The notes under the pieces: model-generated
Databases searched by the model: none
The model's input: only the letters and a program-made list of their open reading frames with translations
Told to the model about the DNA's origin: nothing
Position numbers and translations under genes: made by a program
From: Symbiodinium sp. CCMP2592
Lineage: Eukaryota; Sar; Dinophyceae; Suessiales; Symbiodiniaceae
DNA: 64,000 nucleotides
NCBI GenBank assembly: GCA_905221615.1
Contig: CAJNDT010005824.1
Coordinates: forward strand, 50,001-114,000
Direction of reading: 5' to 3'
Shown here: piece after piece, positions 47,893 through 59,835 of the stretch
Layout of the letters: each line of letters begins with the position of its first letter
Numbering within the stretch: position 1 is the first letter of the stretch

Positions 47893-50744
47893 GGTTCGCA
47901 GAGGGGGGCCTGGGATTTTCTGAGCGGTTCAGGGTTCGAAAAGATTAGGATTTGCAGGATGGTTTAAGCATGGGTTTCAGGGAGAATTTAGGGTGTAAAC
48001 TTCGTAGAATGGTGGGATTCGGAAGGGTGTCTCCGGTGCTTTTGTTGTCTTGGCTAAACTTGTCGAAGCATGGGCATTGCAGAAGGTGCCAATAAGCTTG
48101 TCCGTGGTGTTACTGAGCTTGCAATATGGGTCTGAATAACTAGTCTACAAACTGCGAAATCCCAAGCAAGCTGCTGAGCACCCAAAGGCTTGCGAATTGC
48201 CCTCCGCCATTTGCACTGGCCTTAAACCCTGAACCCCAAACCAGCAAAACACCCAGCTACTTTCCTTAGAGCCTAATCCCTACATCCTGTGGCGCAGTCC
48301 TGAAAACCGCTCATGTCACCGAAACCCGCGAAGCTTTTCGCAGGTGGCTTAGCACGTCAAGCTTGCACATTGGGACATGGGTTGAGGGTTGCGGGTCTTG
48401 AGTACCGGGGGTTCTGCAAGCGGTGGGGGCTTTACCTCTGGGGTCTTCCTAGGTTTAGAGCATGGTCATTGGTCTGGGGTTGCACGGATGTTACGTAGTG
48501 CCGCTTGCTGATTCTTCTGAACCCGTTGCAATTGAATTATTGGACAGCAGTGTTTTGAAGCAGGTATGTTGTTCAGGGGGTGTCGGGTCTGTCCATACCT
48601 CGCATGCAAGGTGGAACTATCCAAGCGACGACGGCGGTGGCGCAGTGTCTTGACAAATCATTCTCGAAGGGTTTCCGAATTCCTGAACCTGGGATTATGT
48701 AGTGTCCTTTGTTTACTAGCCGGGTGCAGCGTGCTTGTACACACAGCGAGGATATGTCAGCAAGACGAAGGAATGAGGCACCAAGCTCGCCTCAAGGTTT
48801 ATGAGCAGATTGAGGGTTTCTGGTAAGAAGGGTTTAAGGGATTGTGTGTCACTCCTGCGAACTTATACCTCTCCGGAAGCTCAAGGTTTCGACTCCTACG
48901 TGAGCCATCGCGAGGAGTAGAGGCACCAGTCGGACGGGGCCGCAGCTGCTTCTGTCCAAATTTGAACTCCGCACAGCCGTTCGAAGTCTTCCAAACCGAA
49001 GCGCGAAGCCCACAGCCTTCGACCCTGGACCCAGATCCCTACAGCCGACAATCCACACTCCCAATCTACCGAGACTCCCAAAGCAGGCAACCTCCATGAG
49101 ACACAAAAAAACCCAGCAGAACTTGACCTTTAGACCTCGACCCGGGCCCTGAATCTTAACCCCCCAAGCCTAGAAAACCCCTGAACCTTCAATCCTGAGC
49201 CACGTTATCCCTGTGTGCCATGGAGCCTGAGCGACCCGCGCCCGCTGCGGCCAACGATGGAGATTTGGAGCGGTCTCCTGGCTGAAGAGCGATACCTTCG
49301 CCTTAAATCTGATGATTTCGTGATGTCTTCGTGGATCCATAATCTAAGGGCCCCCGATTCGTTAAGGCGCTCCGAAAGCCCAAACTCGACACCCTCCCAG
49401 CCCAATCCTAAAACCTGAAACCCGAAGCCCAAACCTCCCTCAAACGTGGTTCTGAGGAACTGTTGGCCACACTTTCACACAGTAGCAGCGCTGAGCCATA
49501 GTGCAGCTGCCGAGTATGCTCAAACATCATGCGTAGGCTTGTCCAGCTTTGTTGGTGCTGGTTGCACAGACCAGACACACACCTGATGCCACCAATGAAT
49601 GCCAAGCGCCGCTGACCCATCTTGAATGTGTTCAACACTTTCCCATATCTGGCATCCCAAAGCCACAGTTGGTTGCTCCCATGACCGTGTCCGAAGCAAG
49701 AGTTACCTTCGCAAGCTCTCAAAGCCCCTAACCCCGACACCCCAAGCCCTAAACCCCAAACCCTAAACCGTTCAACCCCCGCAGCAAGAATCTCCGTCGG
49801 CTGCCCCCCCCCCCCCCGAAGGGCGCTGCAGAGCTTGGAGTTGGGTCACCTGCTTCCGCACTTCCATGCGCCTTTGGGCGTCCACCGACTCGCGGAGGCG
49901 AGGTTTTAATATAGGTGCCTTAATCATTAGAATTATAGTAGGGATCAAAAGCAAATAATGTGGTTTCCCTGTGGTTTCCTTATGAACTTAAATGAACTCC
50001 TTCAACAAGAACCCAGATTCAGGCACAGCCAGGCTGGGCTCCTATTGCTGCTTCGGACTTTGGCATCCCCCGCTTCCTTCACCCCAGACTTCCTAAAGTC
50101 TTGCCTGAACACTTACCATGTTTAAGCCCTAAACCCTAAAACCTAAACCCTTGACGGCTACCTAGGCGGAAAAAGGAGTTCAAAAAAAAAACCCCTAAAC
50201 CCCACAACTTAAAACTTAAACCCATGTAACTCTTTCCACCCTAAACCCAAAGCCCTCTGCTCCCGAGCTTCCCACTGCAAAAAACACGAACTTCGAACCC
50301 TAAGCCAAGGGAAGAGGATACTTGATCGTAAATCACATTGAGACACCCTCAGAAGGGATGATGTTGGGGGACATCCTAAACCCCCCTCCTACCCTTTAAT
50401 TTACCACAAATAACCCGCCATTCAGGGCCACAAGGACTCAACTGCCCTTGAAAGGCCTGGTTCTTCCTCGTTTACTCAGGGCTTTTGCCAACACCCTCAC
50501 AAACCCTCCAAGACCCTCAACAAAACTCGAAAGCCCTAAACCCTAAACCCTAAACCACTAAACCCTAAACCCTAAACCCTAAACCCCTAAACCCTAAACC
50601 CCTAAACCCTAAACCCTAAACCCTAAACCCCTAAACCCCTAAACCCCTAAACCCCTAAACCCCTAAACCCTAAAACCCTAAACCCTAAACCCCAAACCCT
50701 AAACCCTAAACCCCTAAACCCCCCACAAACACCGGTTTTCTTGG
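47893..50744. other. Probable intron region, few features
   Basis: A coding-like stretch at 48757-48825 (EGMRHQARLKVYEQIEGF) and a short ATG frame at 49219 (MEPERPAPAAANDGDLERS) are possible exons. A poly-C run of about 15 bp at 49804, a partial family-C end (49907-49960) and CCCTAAA heptamers near 49750 are also present. Confidence 0.4.
50530..50722 (+). repeat. CCCTAAA array
   Basis: About 190 bp of CCCTAAACCC and CCCCTAAA units directly upstream of the exon at 50745. Confidence 0.98.
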
Positions 50745-50817
50745 GAGGTCGGCGAGCTGGAGATCGAAGACCTCACCGAGATCGGCCTCACGCGGCCTCC
50801 CGGCGCCGTGATCGAAG
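50745..50817 (+). CDS. Exon of unknown gene
   Basis: Acceptor TTGGGAG|G; encodes VGELEIEDLTEIGLTRPPGA then VIE; GA donor. Flanked by CCCTAAA (before) and TTTAGAGGG/TTTAGGG (50838-50940, after), the same polarity as the PPR exons. Confidence 0.6.
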
Positions 50818-50837
50818 GAACAGGGCCCTTTTTGGGG

Positions 50838-50940
50838 GCTTCGGGTTTAGGGTTTAGGGGGTTTAGAGGGTTTAGAGGGTTTAGAGGGTTTAGAGGGTTT
50901 AGAGGGTTTAGAGGGTTTAGGGTTTAGGGTCTAGAGGGTT
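50838..50940 (+). repeat. TTTAGAGGG nonamer array
   Basis: GGGTTTAGA repeated about seven times, flanked by ordinary TTTAGGG. Confidence 0.95.
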
Positions 50941-50987
50941 TATTGAGCTTGCTTCGTGTGCGGGGTGCCTTTTTGAGAATCCTAAAC

Positions 50988-51120
50988 TGTTTTTTTTTTT
51001 TTTTTTTTTTTTTTTTTGGGTCTTTTTTGGGTTTTCTTGATTTTTTTTAAAGTTTTTTAGTTTCTTTCATTTTTTTGGTATTTCTTTTAGTTTTTTTGGT
51101 TTCTTTTGGGTTGTCATTTT
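50988..51120. repeat. Poly-T tract and T-rich decay
   Basis: About 29 T in a row, then TTTCTTTTGGGTTTTC-like sequence. No retroposed gene copy is visible beside it. Confidence 0.9.
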
Positions 51121-51184
51121 CAATTCTCCTACAAATAGGGAAATAGGGAACTAAGGAAATCAGGAAATAAAGAAATGGGGATTG

Positions 51185-51430
51185 AGCTTGTAAACCCTGA
51201 ATTAGGGTCTAATTGGGGGTTTGCTAAACCCTAGATTAGAGTTTAATAAACCCTGCTTACTAAACCCTAGGTTAATTAACCCTGAATGGGGGCTTGCTAA
51301 ACCCTAGGGTTTGCTAAACCCTAAATTAGAGTTAAATAAACCCTGCATGGGGGTTTGCTAAACCCTGGGGTTTGCTAAACCCTGAATTAGGGTTTAATAA
51401 ACCTTGCATGGGGTTTGCTAAACCCTAAAT
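51185..51430. repeat. Tandem repeat of opposed heptamers
   Basis: Units of the form GGGTTTGCTAAACCCT with AATTAGGGTTTAATAAACCC between them: TTTAGGG and CCCTAAA face each other in every unit, so the array is a string of small hairpins. Confidence 0.85.
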
Positions 51431-51919
51431 AAGGCTCGAGTTGTAACCATGCTTCATATGAACGAGGAGAGGGACTTGCCGGAGTTTCGAGAGGAGGCAC
51501 GGAGCGTGATCGGGTAGTTGGCTTGGAAAGCGAAATTTGCACTGACAGATCTCCAAATACAAAGCTCGCCGCATCACCTGGAAGCAGGCCACTCACTGAC
51601 CATGCGACCCGGACTTGGATAAGCATTTCATCTGTGTCAGGGCGTGAGGACCGTCTTCATCGACAAAGTTCCCAGGCAAATGCATGCGAGTCTTTGGTGG
51701 ACTCGAGCTGAGCGCAGGGCCATGAAGAAGGCTGGACTGGTTTCAGGAAGTATTCTTCGAGTTTGGGTGTTCTGCCGTGCAGTGTTTTTTTCTTGGCATT
51801 GTTTGAATTGGAGCAACTAGACATGCAATAGCGGTCCAATGCTTGGGCTCCAAGTGTCCGTGGCGTGGCAGGGGATGGTGCGCAGGCAGCACGATCAGGC
51901 CGAGTCGCGGTGAGAATCG

Positions 51920-51921
51920 TG

Positions 51922-51953
<32 letters not shown>

Positions 51954-51970
51954 CGTAGCGATTGGGGCGG

Positions 51971-52000
<30 letters not shown>
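51920..52000. repeat. (GA)n microsatellite
   Basis: Two GAGAGA blocks separated by GACGTAGCGATTGGGGCGG. Confidence 0.95.
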
Positions 52001-52005
<5 letters not shown>

Positions 52006-52577
52006 TGTGAGACAGCAACCCGGAAACTGTTGCTGCTGTTGAGCTGGAGGTTGGAGAGCAGCGCGCCACGTGAGGAGCCGGGGGACTGGGGGGGGGGGGC
52101 AGGGTAAAGTCTCGCCTTCCCTCCGGGGGTTCGGGTATTGAATGGGTTTGTTGTTCATGACTGTTTCAGACTCGGTTTGGGTTGTACATGCTACTGGAAC
52201 CCCTTTCTGGCTATAAGCCGGGGCATGCGACTCCTGTTGTTTATTTCCATCTTCCATTAAGTCTTAATTTCATTCAACTACTTATCTACGTTTCTGTCTA
52301 TGTAGTTGGCGTTCTTATTGCCTGTATATCTTTGCCCATTTTTTCATGGCAGGGTCAAAACTGCCTCAGCATCTGCACGTGCATGTTTCTTTTATGTTTT
52401 TCTGTAAACATGGGGTCCACAATTAGGTGTTGGCACTGCTCATATTAAGTGTCCGGTTCCTGGTTAAACGTGTTTCGGACTAGATGACCCGTGGTTGTAG
52501 CCATGGTGTATCCTTCTGGTTGTAGAATTGGGGACCCGGGGGTAGTAAGGTCGGGGGTTTGTCCGGAGCGAGGTTCG

Positions 52578-52665
52578 CTTCCAGAGAGGGAGAGACAGAG
52601 AGAGAGAGGCAGAGCGAGAGAGAGAGGCATAGAGAGCCAGGGAGAGAGCGAGGGAGAGAGAGCGT
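52578..52665. repeat. Imperfect (GA)n tract
   Basis: AGAGAGGGAGAGACAGAG-type purine repeats. Confidence 0.9.
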
Positions 52666-53808
52666 GGCCAGGTCCAGAGGGGCGCTGAGTCACGAGCGGA
52701 GAAGGGCTCGTTCATATGAACCCGTATCCCGCGTGTCACCACGAGCTCTCCGTCCCCAAACGGATTCCCCATGGATAGTCTATAGCCTACGTACCGTAAT
52801 CTCCTAGGCATAGGCCGGGCAAGGGGAATCCGTTGGGGGCGGGGGCGGCACCGAGGAGTGGACAAACTTCGAGGTATTTAAACTCGGGCTTGCATATGCA
52901 CTTAGGGTTCGGGTTTAGGCAGTCCTCGGCTTTTCCTGCTGGCACGCCGGTTAGCTAGCTGCTGCAAGCCAAGTGCCATCCAGCATAGCGTCCGAGTGAT
53001 GTAGCCTGCAATAACCTTCGGCTCTGACTCTAGGCCACAACAAGGCGACTAGATGTTGCTGGTGACTGCTGGAGGGTGCCTGCAGAGCCTCAGGGCGATG
53101 TCGCATGACAGACAGGCCACGTGCAAGCATGATTTCTTAATCAAGCGACACTTGAAGTCTTATAGGGTGGACGTTGAGCGATTTCTCAGCTCTCATCATG
53201 TTGCTAGACAATATGACACTGACTTGCCTTTCTTGGCCTTATTATTTGCGATAGTTTCACTGCCAGTCAGCGGCATTCCCAGCGAGGGCTTGCCAAAAAG
53301 ATGCCAGAATGCATTGCGTGAGTTCTGAGAGCAGTTTGCCTTGGTCATGCTGGTGCGGTGTATTGAACCCACCATGTATTGTGAATGCATGTGCCATGCT
53401 GTCTCAGGTCTTCGTGGTGCATCCTGCTGCCAGCTGCAGCAGCCTCAGAAGTTTGCAATCCTGTGGGTCACTTCCTGCGCTGGCCATGTGCAGGCTGCCC
53501 ATCGTGCCGGCGTTCCACGCAAAAGGCAGGTGGCCGCTGTGCCACATTTGGTTGCAACGGCGCTGCGATGTAATGCTGTATAAAGTGGGACACTGATGCA
53601 GCCTGGACTGGAGGTTCTGAATCTGAAAGTCGAAGGTGGCACCTGGCAGGGCCCTCATTCTGTAAGACACGGTGTCTCACATCATAGGCTTCACGGGGGC
53701 ATGTGGGGCTTCAGGGTTTGTGATTAAGGGGTCTTTGGGTTGGCTCAACTGATTTCCGTGAGGTACAGACTATAGATGGTGCAATACTAATAGTGATGTC
53801 ATCTCAGT
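52666..53808. other. Stretch without firm gene
   Basis: An ATG frame at 53053-53328 (91 codons) and overlapping frames at 53309-53680 on both strands lack recognisable domains. Fewer heptamers than elsewhere. Confidence 0.4.
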
Positions 53809-54135
53809 AGGGGCAAGGAGCAGTCTATGAGGCCCCTGTGTTGCAAGACACAGGTTTGACATCGCGTAGATGCCAGGTCCTCGCACAGTAGGGGCAAGGA
53901 GCAGTCTATGAGGCCCCTGTGTTGCAAGACACAGGTTTGGCGTCGCGTAGATGCCAGGCCCTCTCAGACCCAGTCGTATGCACAGGAGCAGTCTATGAAA
54001 CCCCTGAATTTCAAGACACAGGTTTGGCGTCGTGTAGATGCCAGGCCCTCGCATAGTAGGGGCAAGGAGCAGTCTATGAGGCCCCTGTGTTGCAAGACAC
54101 AGGTTTGGCGTCGCATAGATGCCAGGCCCTCTCAG
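53809..54135. repeat. Tandem repeat of about 80 bp with internal hairpin
   Basis: Four units containing GGAGCAGTCTATGAGGCCCC, then CCTGTGTTGCAAGACACAGG (an inverted repeat) and GTAGATGCCAGG. Unit 3 has changes in both hairpin arms. Confidence 0.9.
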
Positions 54136-54676
54136 ACCCAGTCCTGTGCACAGAAAGGCATTGCATTGCAGGCTGAATGCCGGAAGCTGGGCCGGCGGTA
54201 CATTGAAGGGTTTTGATTGGGTCACTGACTGAAGGTTCTAGCTGCGAGGCATGACCCATCGTCTGTGTAGCACTACAAGACGTTACAGGTGTATCATGAA
54301 TCTGATATAGCCAGACACCACATGGGTAGTTACGGTAAACAGCAGGAGAATATATCTGTTGCACAACATGACGAGTTACATATCCCATCATGCAGATTTG
54401 GTGGTGGTTCGGCTTGTTCTTGATTTCTGAGGCCATGGCCTCGTTTTAGTATTGGTGTTTGTATATTTGGTGCAATTTACTTAAACTCGATTGCATTTTG
54501 GTGGTTGTGGTGGCGGAATAATCAATTCAATTTACTTAAACCCGATTGCAAGAACTTGTGCAAACAGCTATGCGTATCTAAGGATATGATTTTAGGTGTA
54601 TTTGCTTCAATTTGAAAAGAATGTAATGGAATACCACGCACGGTGTAATACGCAAGCTCAATTTATGGGGACTTGA

Positions 54677-54880
54677 GGGTTTAGGGTTTAGGGTTTAGGG
54701 TTTAGAGGGTTTAGGGTTTAGAGGGTTTAGGGTTTAGAGGGTTTAGAGGGTTTAGGGTTTAGAGGGTTTAGGGTTTAGGGTTTGGAGGGTTTAGGGTTTA
54801 GGGTTTAGAGGGTTTAGGGTTTAGAGGGTTTAGGGTTTAGAGGGTTTAGGGTTTAAGGTTTAGGGTTTAGGGTTTGGGGG
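54677..54880 (+). repeat. TTTAGGG/TTTAGAGGG array
   Basis: About 200 bp alternating TTTAGGG with TTTAGAGGG, the same variant mix as at 50838. Confidence 0.98.
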
Positions 54881-54917
54881 CTTCGGGTTTAGGAGGACTT
54901 TGGGCTTACCTGTGGCC

Positions 54918-55066
54918 CAAAAGCCCTACCTTCCTAAGGAACTAGATGGGTGGTGGTCAAAATTATGGTCCCTTTTTGGGTTCCTGTTCTTCCAAAACAG
55001 GGACCTTAATCTTGACAACCACCCATATATATAGAAACCATAGTGAGGAATCCTTAAAAGGTAGGT
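54918..55066. repeat. Nested palindromes: family E inside a family-D-like pair of arms
   Basis: Inner arms GATGGGTGGTGGTCAAAATT and TCTTGACAACCACCCAT (54944-55026); outer arms AAAAGCCCTACCTTCCTAAG and TCCTTAAAAGGTAGGTC. Confidence 0.75.
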
Positions 55067-55346
55067 CTTTTCGGCTACCGGTAGGGCTTTGGGAAGTCAT
55101 ATTGAACAGGGCCCTTGGGGCTCTGGGTCGGATTTAGGGGATATTGCACTAACGCGATCATAATAAGGAACCCCCGAAAATAGTACGAAAAGGGCATGGA
55201 GCTTGGGATTTAGGTTTGTTTAGGGCTTCGGGCTTTGAGTAGTTTGGTTCTGGAGTGTTTTTGCGCTGTGGGTGCAGGCAGTGTGCATGAACTTGAAGAG
55301 AGATGTGAAGTAGTGAAGGCCAAAGCATCCCAGGGATGCCAGATAG

Positions 55347-55442
55347 GAAGAAGGCATCTTCGTGACGGAGACGCCAGAAGAAGAGTCTGAAGCTGAAGAT
55401 GGCGGTGTTAACAGAAAGCGCCGGATGCGGCTCAGCATCATG
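55347..55442 (+). CDS. Exon of unknown gene, acidic then basic
   Basis: Acceptor AGATAG|GAA; 32 codons with TETPEEESEAEDGGVNRKRR and then MRLSIM; GT donor at 55443, followed at once by TTTAGGG heptamers (55444-55503). Resembles a disordered acidic region with a basic patch, possibly nuclear. Confidence 0.6.
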
Positions 55443-55511
55443 GTAGGGTTTAGGGTTTAGGGTTTAGGGTTAGGGTTAGGGTTTAGGGTTTAGGGTTTAG
55501 GGTGGGGCCGT

Positions 55512-55655
55512 ACATCTATACATGCATGCAGCTACACATGGGTGCCTTCGTCAAGGCACGTAGGCGCAAGAAGCATTGTCAGCAAGAAGAGTTCTCGCTA
55601 GTCGCGTGCGGAGGTTGCAGATCCGCCGACTGCTTCGGGTGGTCAAGGTGCAAAT
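55512..55655 (+). CDS. Exon-like segment, Cys-rich and basic
   Basis: Frame encodes MGAFVKARRRKKHCQQEEFS and then VACGGCRSADCFGW. Followed by GGGTTGAGGGTTTA. The cysteines could form a small metal-binding knuckle. Edges uncertain. Confidence 0.4.
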
Positions 55656-56011
55656 CAGGAATTAGGGTTGAGGGTTTACGATTGATGGGCTGCTTATGTC
55701 TGCTTCTTTGCAGGTCTGGATGGAGGCGGATAGGAGCGAAAGCCTCCAAAGATTGTTGGAATGCAGGGATCAGGCTTCATGGGACTGGTCTAGGAAACAT
55801 TGAGCTTCTGTCTTGCTTCGGGTTCCGGAGGGGCCTCTGAAGATAGGGCAGCTCCATACGTAGGGTTTCGCAGGGATTGAATCAAACCTCAACAGCAAGT
55901 TGCTAAACCTCAAACACGAGATCCCAAACCGCAGCCCTTTAAGGGCTCAGGGTTGTGGGTACAAGGTCCCTGAACCCTTCATGAAACTCTGGAACTGGAA
56001 GCCTTCCCGTT

Positions 56012-56098
56012 CCCGAAGGCCGCAGCTGCGGGGAAGCCCGATGCAGATAGCTTTGAGGCCGCCGCGACGCGCGGCTCGGCCGTGCTGTGCCATTGGTT
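56012..56098 (+). CDS. Exon-like segment, possibly PPR
   Basis: After CCCGAAG|G the frame reads AAAAGKPDADSFEAAATRGS and then AVLCHW, similar to a PPR first helix ending in W. Not linked to other exons. Confidence 0.35.
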
Positions 56099-56529
56099 TT
56101 GCTTACTCTACCTTTCGGTGTCATGTGAGAGTTTGGTGATTTCGTTAGTTGACTGAAATTTCATGAATTATTGTTCTTACAGGGGAAATCAGCTTTTGGA
56201 GACAGGGCCCGAACTGTAGGGAGAGAAGGAATTCCATCTCTTCCTATGCGCCAACAAGCTGAGGGTGCTTGGTTTCAGGGCTGCAGAGGATTTGGTTTTG
56301 GGGTTTTCGATGTCGTGAATCCAGATTCGAGGCTTTGTCTTAAGGCGTTGACACTTCCAATCCTTCTCACAAGCCGCTCGTAACCGCAGCCCTTGCACCC
56401 TAAAGTCCTGAAGCCCCGAACCCTTTGAACCCTAAACTCTCAAGCCCTGACACCCTGAAATCCTCGCTCAGAAGACTCGAAGGACCCCCTCAAAAGCAAG
56501 GACTCGCAAGCCCAAGGGTTTTTAGAGCC

Positions 56530-57300
56530 CCAAACCCTGAACCCCAACCATCGCCCCTTTACAGAACCCTTTACAAAAACCCTGATCGTAGAGCCCTTGT
56601 AGATGCCTTTGAAGGAGCCCTAATTAGCCAAAGGCCTTTGCAGAACTCTTTATAGAACCCTTGATAGAAACCTTACAGTAATCCTTGTAGGAACCCTTAT
56701 ATGAACCCTTATCTAGCACCTAGAGTAGGCCCTTATTCCCTTTTTTAGGGTTCAGGTTCCCTTATAAGCCCCTTTAAACCAAAAAGGGCATCCTTTTTAT
56801 GCCGGGGTTACTCTTGGGTCTAGTTATAGTAACCCTTATAACTTATAGGATCCTTTTCTAGAAGCCCTTCGAGCTCCCTTTATAAAGGAACTATAATCCG
56901 AGCCTTAGAAGCCGTATATAGGATCCCTTGTAGGAGCCTTCTAGACTCTAGAAAGGAGCCCTTTATAGAAGCCCTTTTGTAACAAATCTCTAGGAACCCG
57001 ATTATGTGAACTCTTACCTTGACCCCAAGTAACTTATATACCGTTTTAGGGACTTATATAAAGAAATCTTATTGGGGGGCCCTGAAAAGGTAGGTTCCTT
57101 AGGGTCCAGGTATAGCCAGGATCCCTTACAGGAGCCCTTTAAAGGAACCCTTTAACTCTATAAAGGAGCCCTTTAAAAAGAAGCCGTTTTGTAACGATTG
57201 TTTAGGAACCCTTATATACCCCCTTATAACTATAGGATCCCTTCTATACCCCCTTCTAACCATAGGATCCCTTATGGGAGCCCTTTAAAGGAACCCCGCC
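56530..57300. repeat. Degenerate AACCCTTATAGG-type repeats
   Basis: Long stretch of CCCTTTATAGAAGCCCTT and GGAACCCTTATA variants with a family-D copy at 57021-57113. No coding signal. Confidence 0.75.
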
Positions 57301-57404
57301 CCTGCTTTCGAAGGCATCCCGAGTCCCCCAGCGGCCGCCCGCCGCCCTCCGCCCGCGAGCCCGGCCCCGCTAACAAGGCCGCTTCCGGGTTTCTCTTCAG
57401 GTTT

Positions 57405-57595
57405 GGGGGTTTAGGGTTTGGGGTTTGGGGGTTTAGGGTTTGGGGTTTGGGGTTTAGGGTTTGGGGTTTAGGGTTTGGGGTTTGGGGTTTAGGGTTTGGG
57501 GTTTAGGGTGTGGGGTTTAGGGTTTGGGGTTTGGGGTTTAGGGTTTGGGGTTTAGGGTTTAGGGTTTGGGGTTTAGGGTTTGGGGTTCAGAGTTT
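57405..57595 (+). repeat. Alternating TTTAGGG/TTTGGGG array
   Basis: About 190 bp of GTTTAGGGTTTGGGGTTTGG, a regular mix of two heptamers, distinct from the other arrays. Confidence 0.98.
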
Positions 57596-58958
57596 GGTAA
57601 GATTAGTAGGAGTAAGCATAGGAATAACAAGCGGAAGACACAAGCCCGCACCGGTCAACGACCTCGACTGCACGGATCCATCAGCCCCCCCTCTCGTCTT
57701 CAGAAACTCGGGTGCATTGTGGAGAGTCAGAAATAACATGTCGATTGGTGCTGTCTGCCCTAGACTGCCCAACACACTGGACCCACAACTTCAGAGAGGC
57801 CCTGGGATGACTTGCGTCTGCCAGCCAGCCGCGCACGGGATGTGGCGCGGTTGCATCCTTGGGCACGTGCCAGAGCCACACACCGCTCCGCTTCGTGTGT
57901 GGAGTTAAGGGCCCAGCGGTTAGGTAAGGGAGACTTGGTGTAAGGCCCCTCCCAGTCTAAGTCCGGTTGCCGAAATCGTTTACAAGCTGCCTTCAATCTT
58001 ACAGCGCCCGGAACCCTAAACCCCTGAACCCTGAACCCCTCTTCTCGGAACGTACATCGCCCCAACACCTGGCAGTGAGAACTACGCCTAGTCAGCCGAC
58101 TTCGGTCGCTTCCGCGTTCTACAAACTCGGGTTGAAGCCGTCGACTTCAAGCTGCTCCGAGCACGAAGGCCCCAGCTTCATCTCCAGGGAACCCAAGACG
58201 CTTGCATTTCGGAATATGGGCCCTACGTCCCCTAAAGGCCCTAGTAGATCTTTGGATGAGCCCAGAACCCGAGTGCTAAGCCCCAAGCCCTCCCCCCCAA
58301 AAGAAAGAACCTTGAGGCCTCACCGGGGTCAGCTGCTCGCTCCCGCCGGCGCTCTTCCTCGCCCTGTACTGTGGCACGATTGGGGTTTCGGGGGCTTCGG
58401 GGCTCGTTTTTTTCGCAGATTGGGGTTGAAGGCTTTTGATCTCGGGGGGTGGTTCGGGTGTTCGGGCTTACGCTTGGGGTTGCAGTTCTACCAGCCGTAG
58501 AATCCCTTGGTTGAATCCCTTGGGTTCTCATCGAGAAGCGCGCAGCGATTGACGAGGGCCACGCGGTACGGAGCATGTGGAGCAAGCCTTGAGGTTCAGG
58601 GCGAAAGAAAACCAAGGATGTGTTATGGTTATGGTCTGGGTGGGAGGCTTGGGGATTCTACCATTTTCGGTTCAAGCTTTATATGTTACAATCTATTAGC
58701 TTTTGCGGGCTGCTCCTGTCTAAGGTCCGAACTTCCACCCTGGGAGGTCTAGATCGGTAGGAATTCTGACAGATCTGAGCCCATAAGCCACACCCGAAAC
58801 GACCCTACATGTAACGAGCCCACTTCTTTTGCACCCTAGATCCTTTGAGCCCTCTCACTAAACCCTATAACCCTACACCCCTAAACCCGAAGCCCCTAAA
58901 CCCCTAAACCCCAAAGCCCCTAAACCCTAAACCCTTTAACCCTAAAGCTTAAGCACAG
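57596..58958. other. Region without a firm gene, ending in CCCTAAA heptamers
   Basis: Overlapping frames at 57600-58070 and 57967-58500 on both strands have no recognisable domain. CCCTAAA heptamers at 58860-58945 precede the next exon-like segment. Confidence 0.4.
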
Positions 58959-59062
58959 GGTCTGAGGAGGGCTTCCCCAGCTCCAAGGTCCTGCACGCCG
59001 ACGTTCGGCGTCTCGAGCTCCTCGCCATGCAAGGGCAACGGTCGAAGTCTGAAGAGTCATGC
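58959..59062 (+). CDS. Exon of unknown gene
   Basis: Acceptor AAGCACAG|G; frame encodes SEEGFPSSKVLHADVRRLEL and then LAMQGQRSKSEES. CCCTAAA before, TTAAGGGTTTAGGG after. 3' edge uncertain. Confidence 0.5.
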
Positions 59063-59597
59063 CCAACAGGGGGTTAAGGGTTTAGGGTATGGTGGTATAC
59101 GAGGTTTAGGGTTTAGGGCGTTTGGGTTATAGGCGGTTTGGGGGGTTTAGGGGTTAGGAGCCAGGTATCCATACTGTACACTGCGCCCCAAGGGCCCCCT
59201 TGAAGGAGTTCCTCAAAACGGGTCATAAGGGTTCCATTAGAAAGGTTACTAGAACCAGGTATCGATTTGGGACAAGATTTAAGTTCCCTTCTTGTTTAAG
59301 ACAGAGCCCTAATTATTTGAAAAGTTGGGTACTGTTGAAATCGACACCTAGTATCGCAATGTACCCCAAGACCCTACCCCCAGGTCACCCTAAACCCTAA
59401 ACCCTTGCATTTTGAAGTGCAGGGTTCAGACCTGGAGAGCCATTTTCACAACACGAAAAGGGATTGTGGATGGGCGTTGGGTGGCGATTTGCGATGTTTG
59501 GGATTCCGTTTACTCGTGCAGGGCTGAGATAGGTTTTGGTTTTGGGATACCGCAGTCGACAGGGTTTTTGAGCTTGAAAGTGGTCTGCTGTTTTGCT

Positions 59598-59702
59598 ATA
59601 GAAGCCTGAACAATTACCAATATTATTCCTTAGGGTTCCTTACCATAATGATACTATAAAGGGACCCCAAACCCTATTCTAATTGTTAAGGCCCCTACAT
59701 TA
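59598..59702. repeat. Family-C palindromic element
   Basis: TATAGAAGCCTGAACAATTA to TTCTAATTGTTAAGGCCCC. Confidence 0.75.
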
Positions 59703-59835
59703 TACATTAGGGTGCCAGGATTGTGTCGCTGCTTGTGGCTCTTACTCTGCTGATGGGTGGCTTTGGGCTGATCACCTCGGGGTTCGGGGCCTTTGGACAA
59801 AGGATCCAGAGCATAATTTCGTGGTATTGAAAACT

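Noticed and set aside
51865-52865. Open frames rich in Arg/Glu or Leu/Ser
   Set aside because: Products of GA-repeat microsatellites on both strands.
53809-54135. CRISPR-like array
   Set aside because: Units are contiguous tandem copies with no variable spacers, in a eukaryotic genome.
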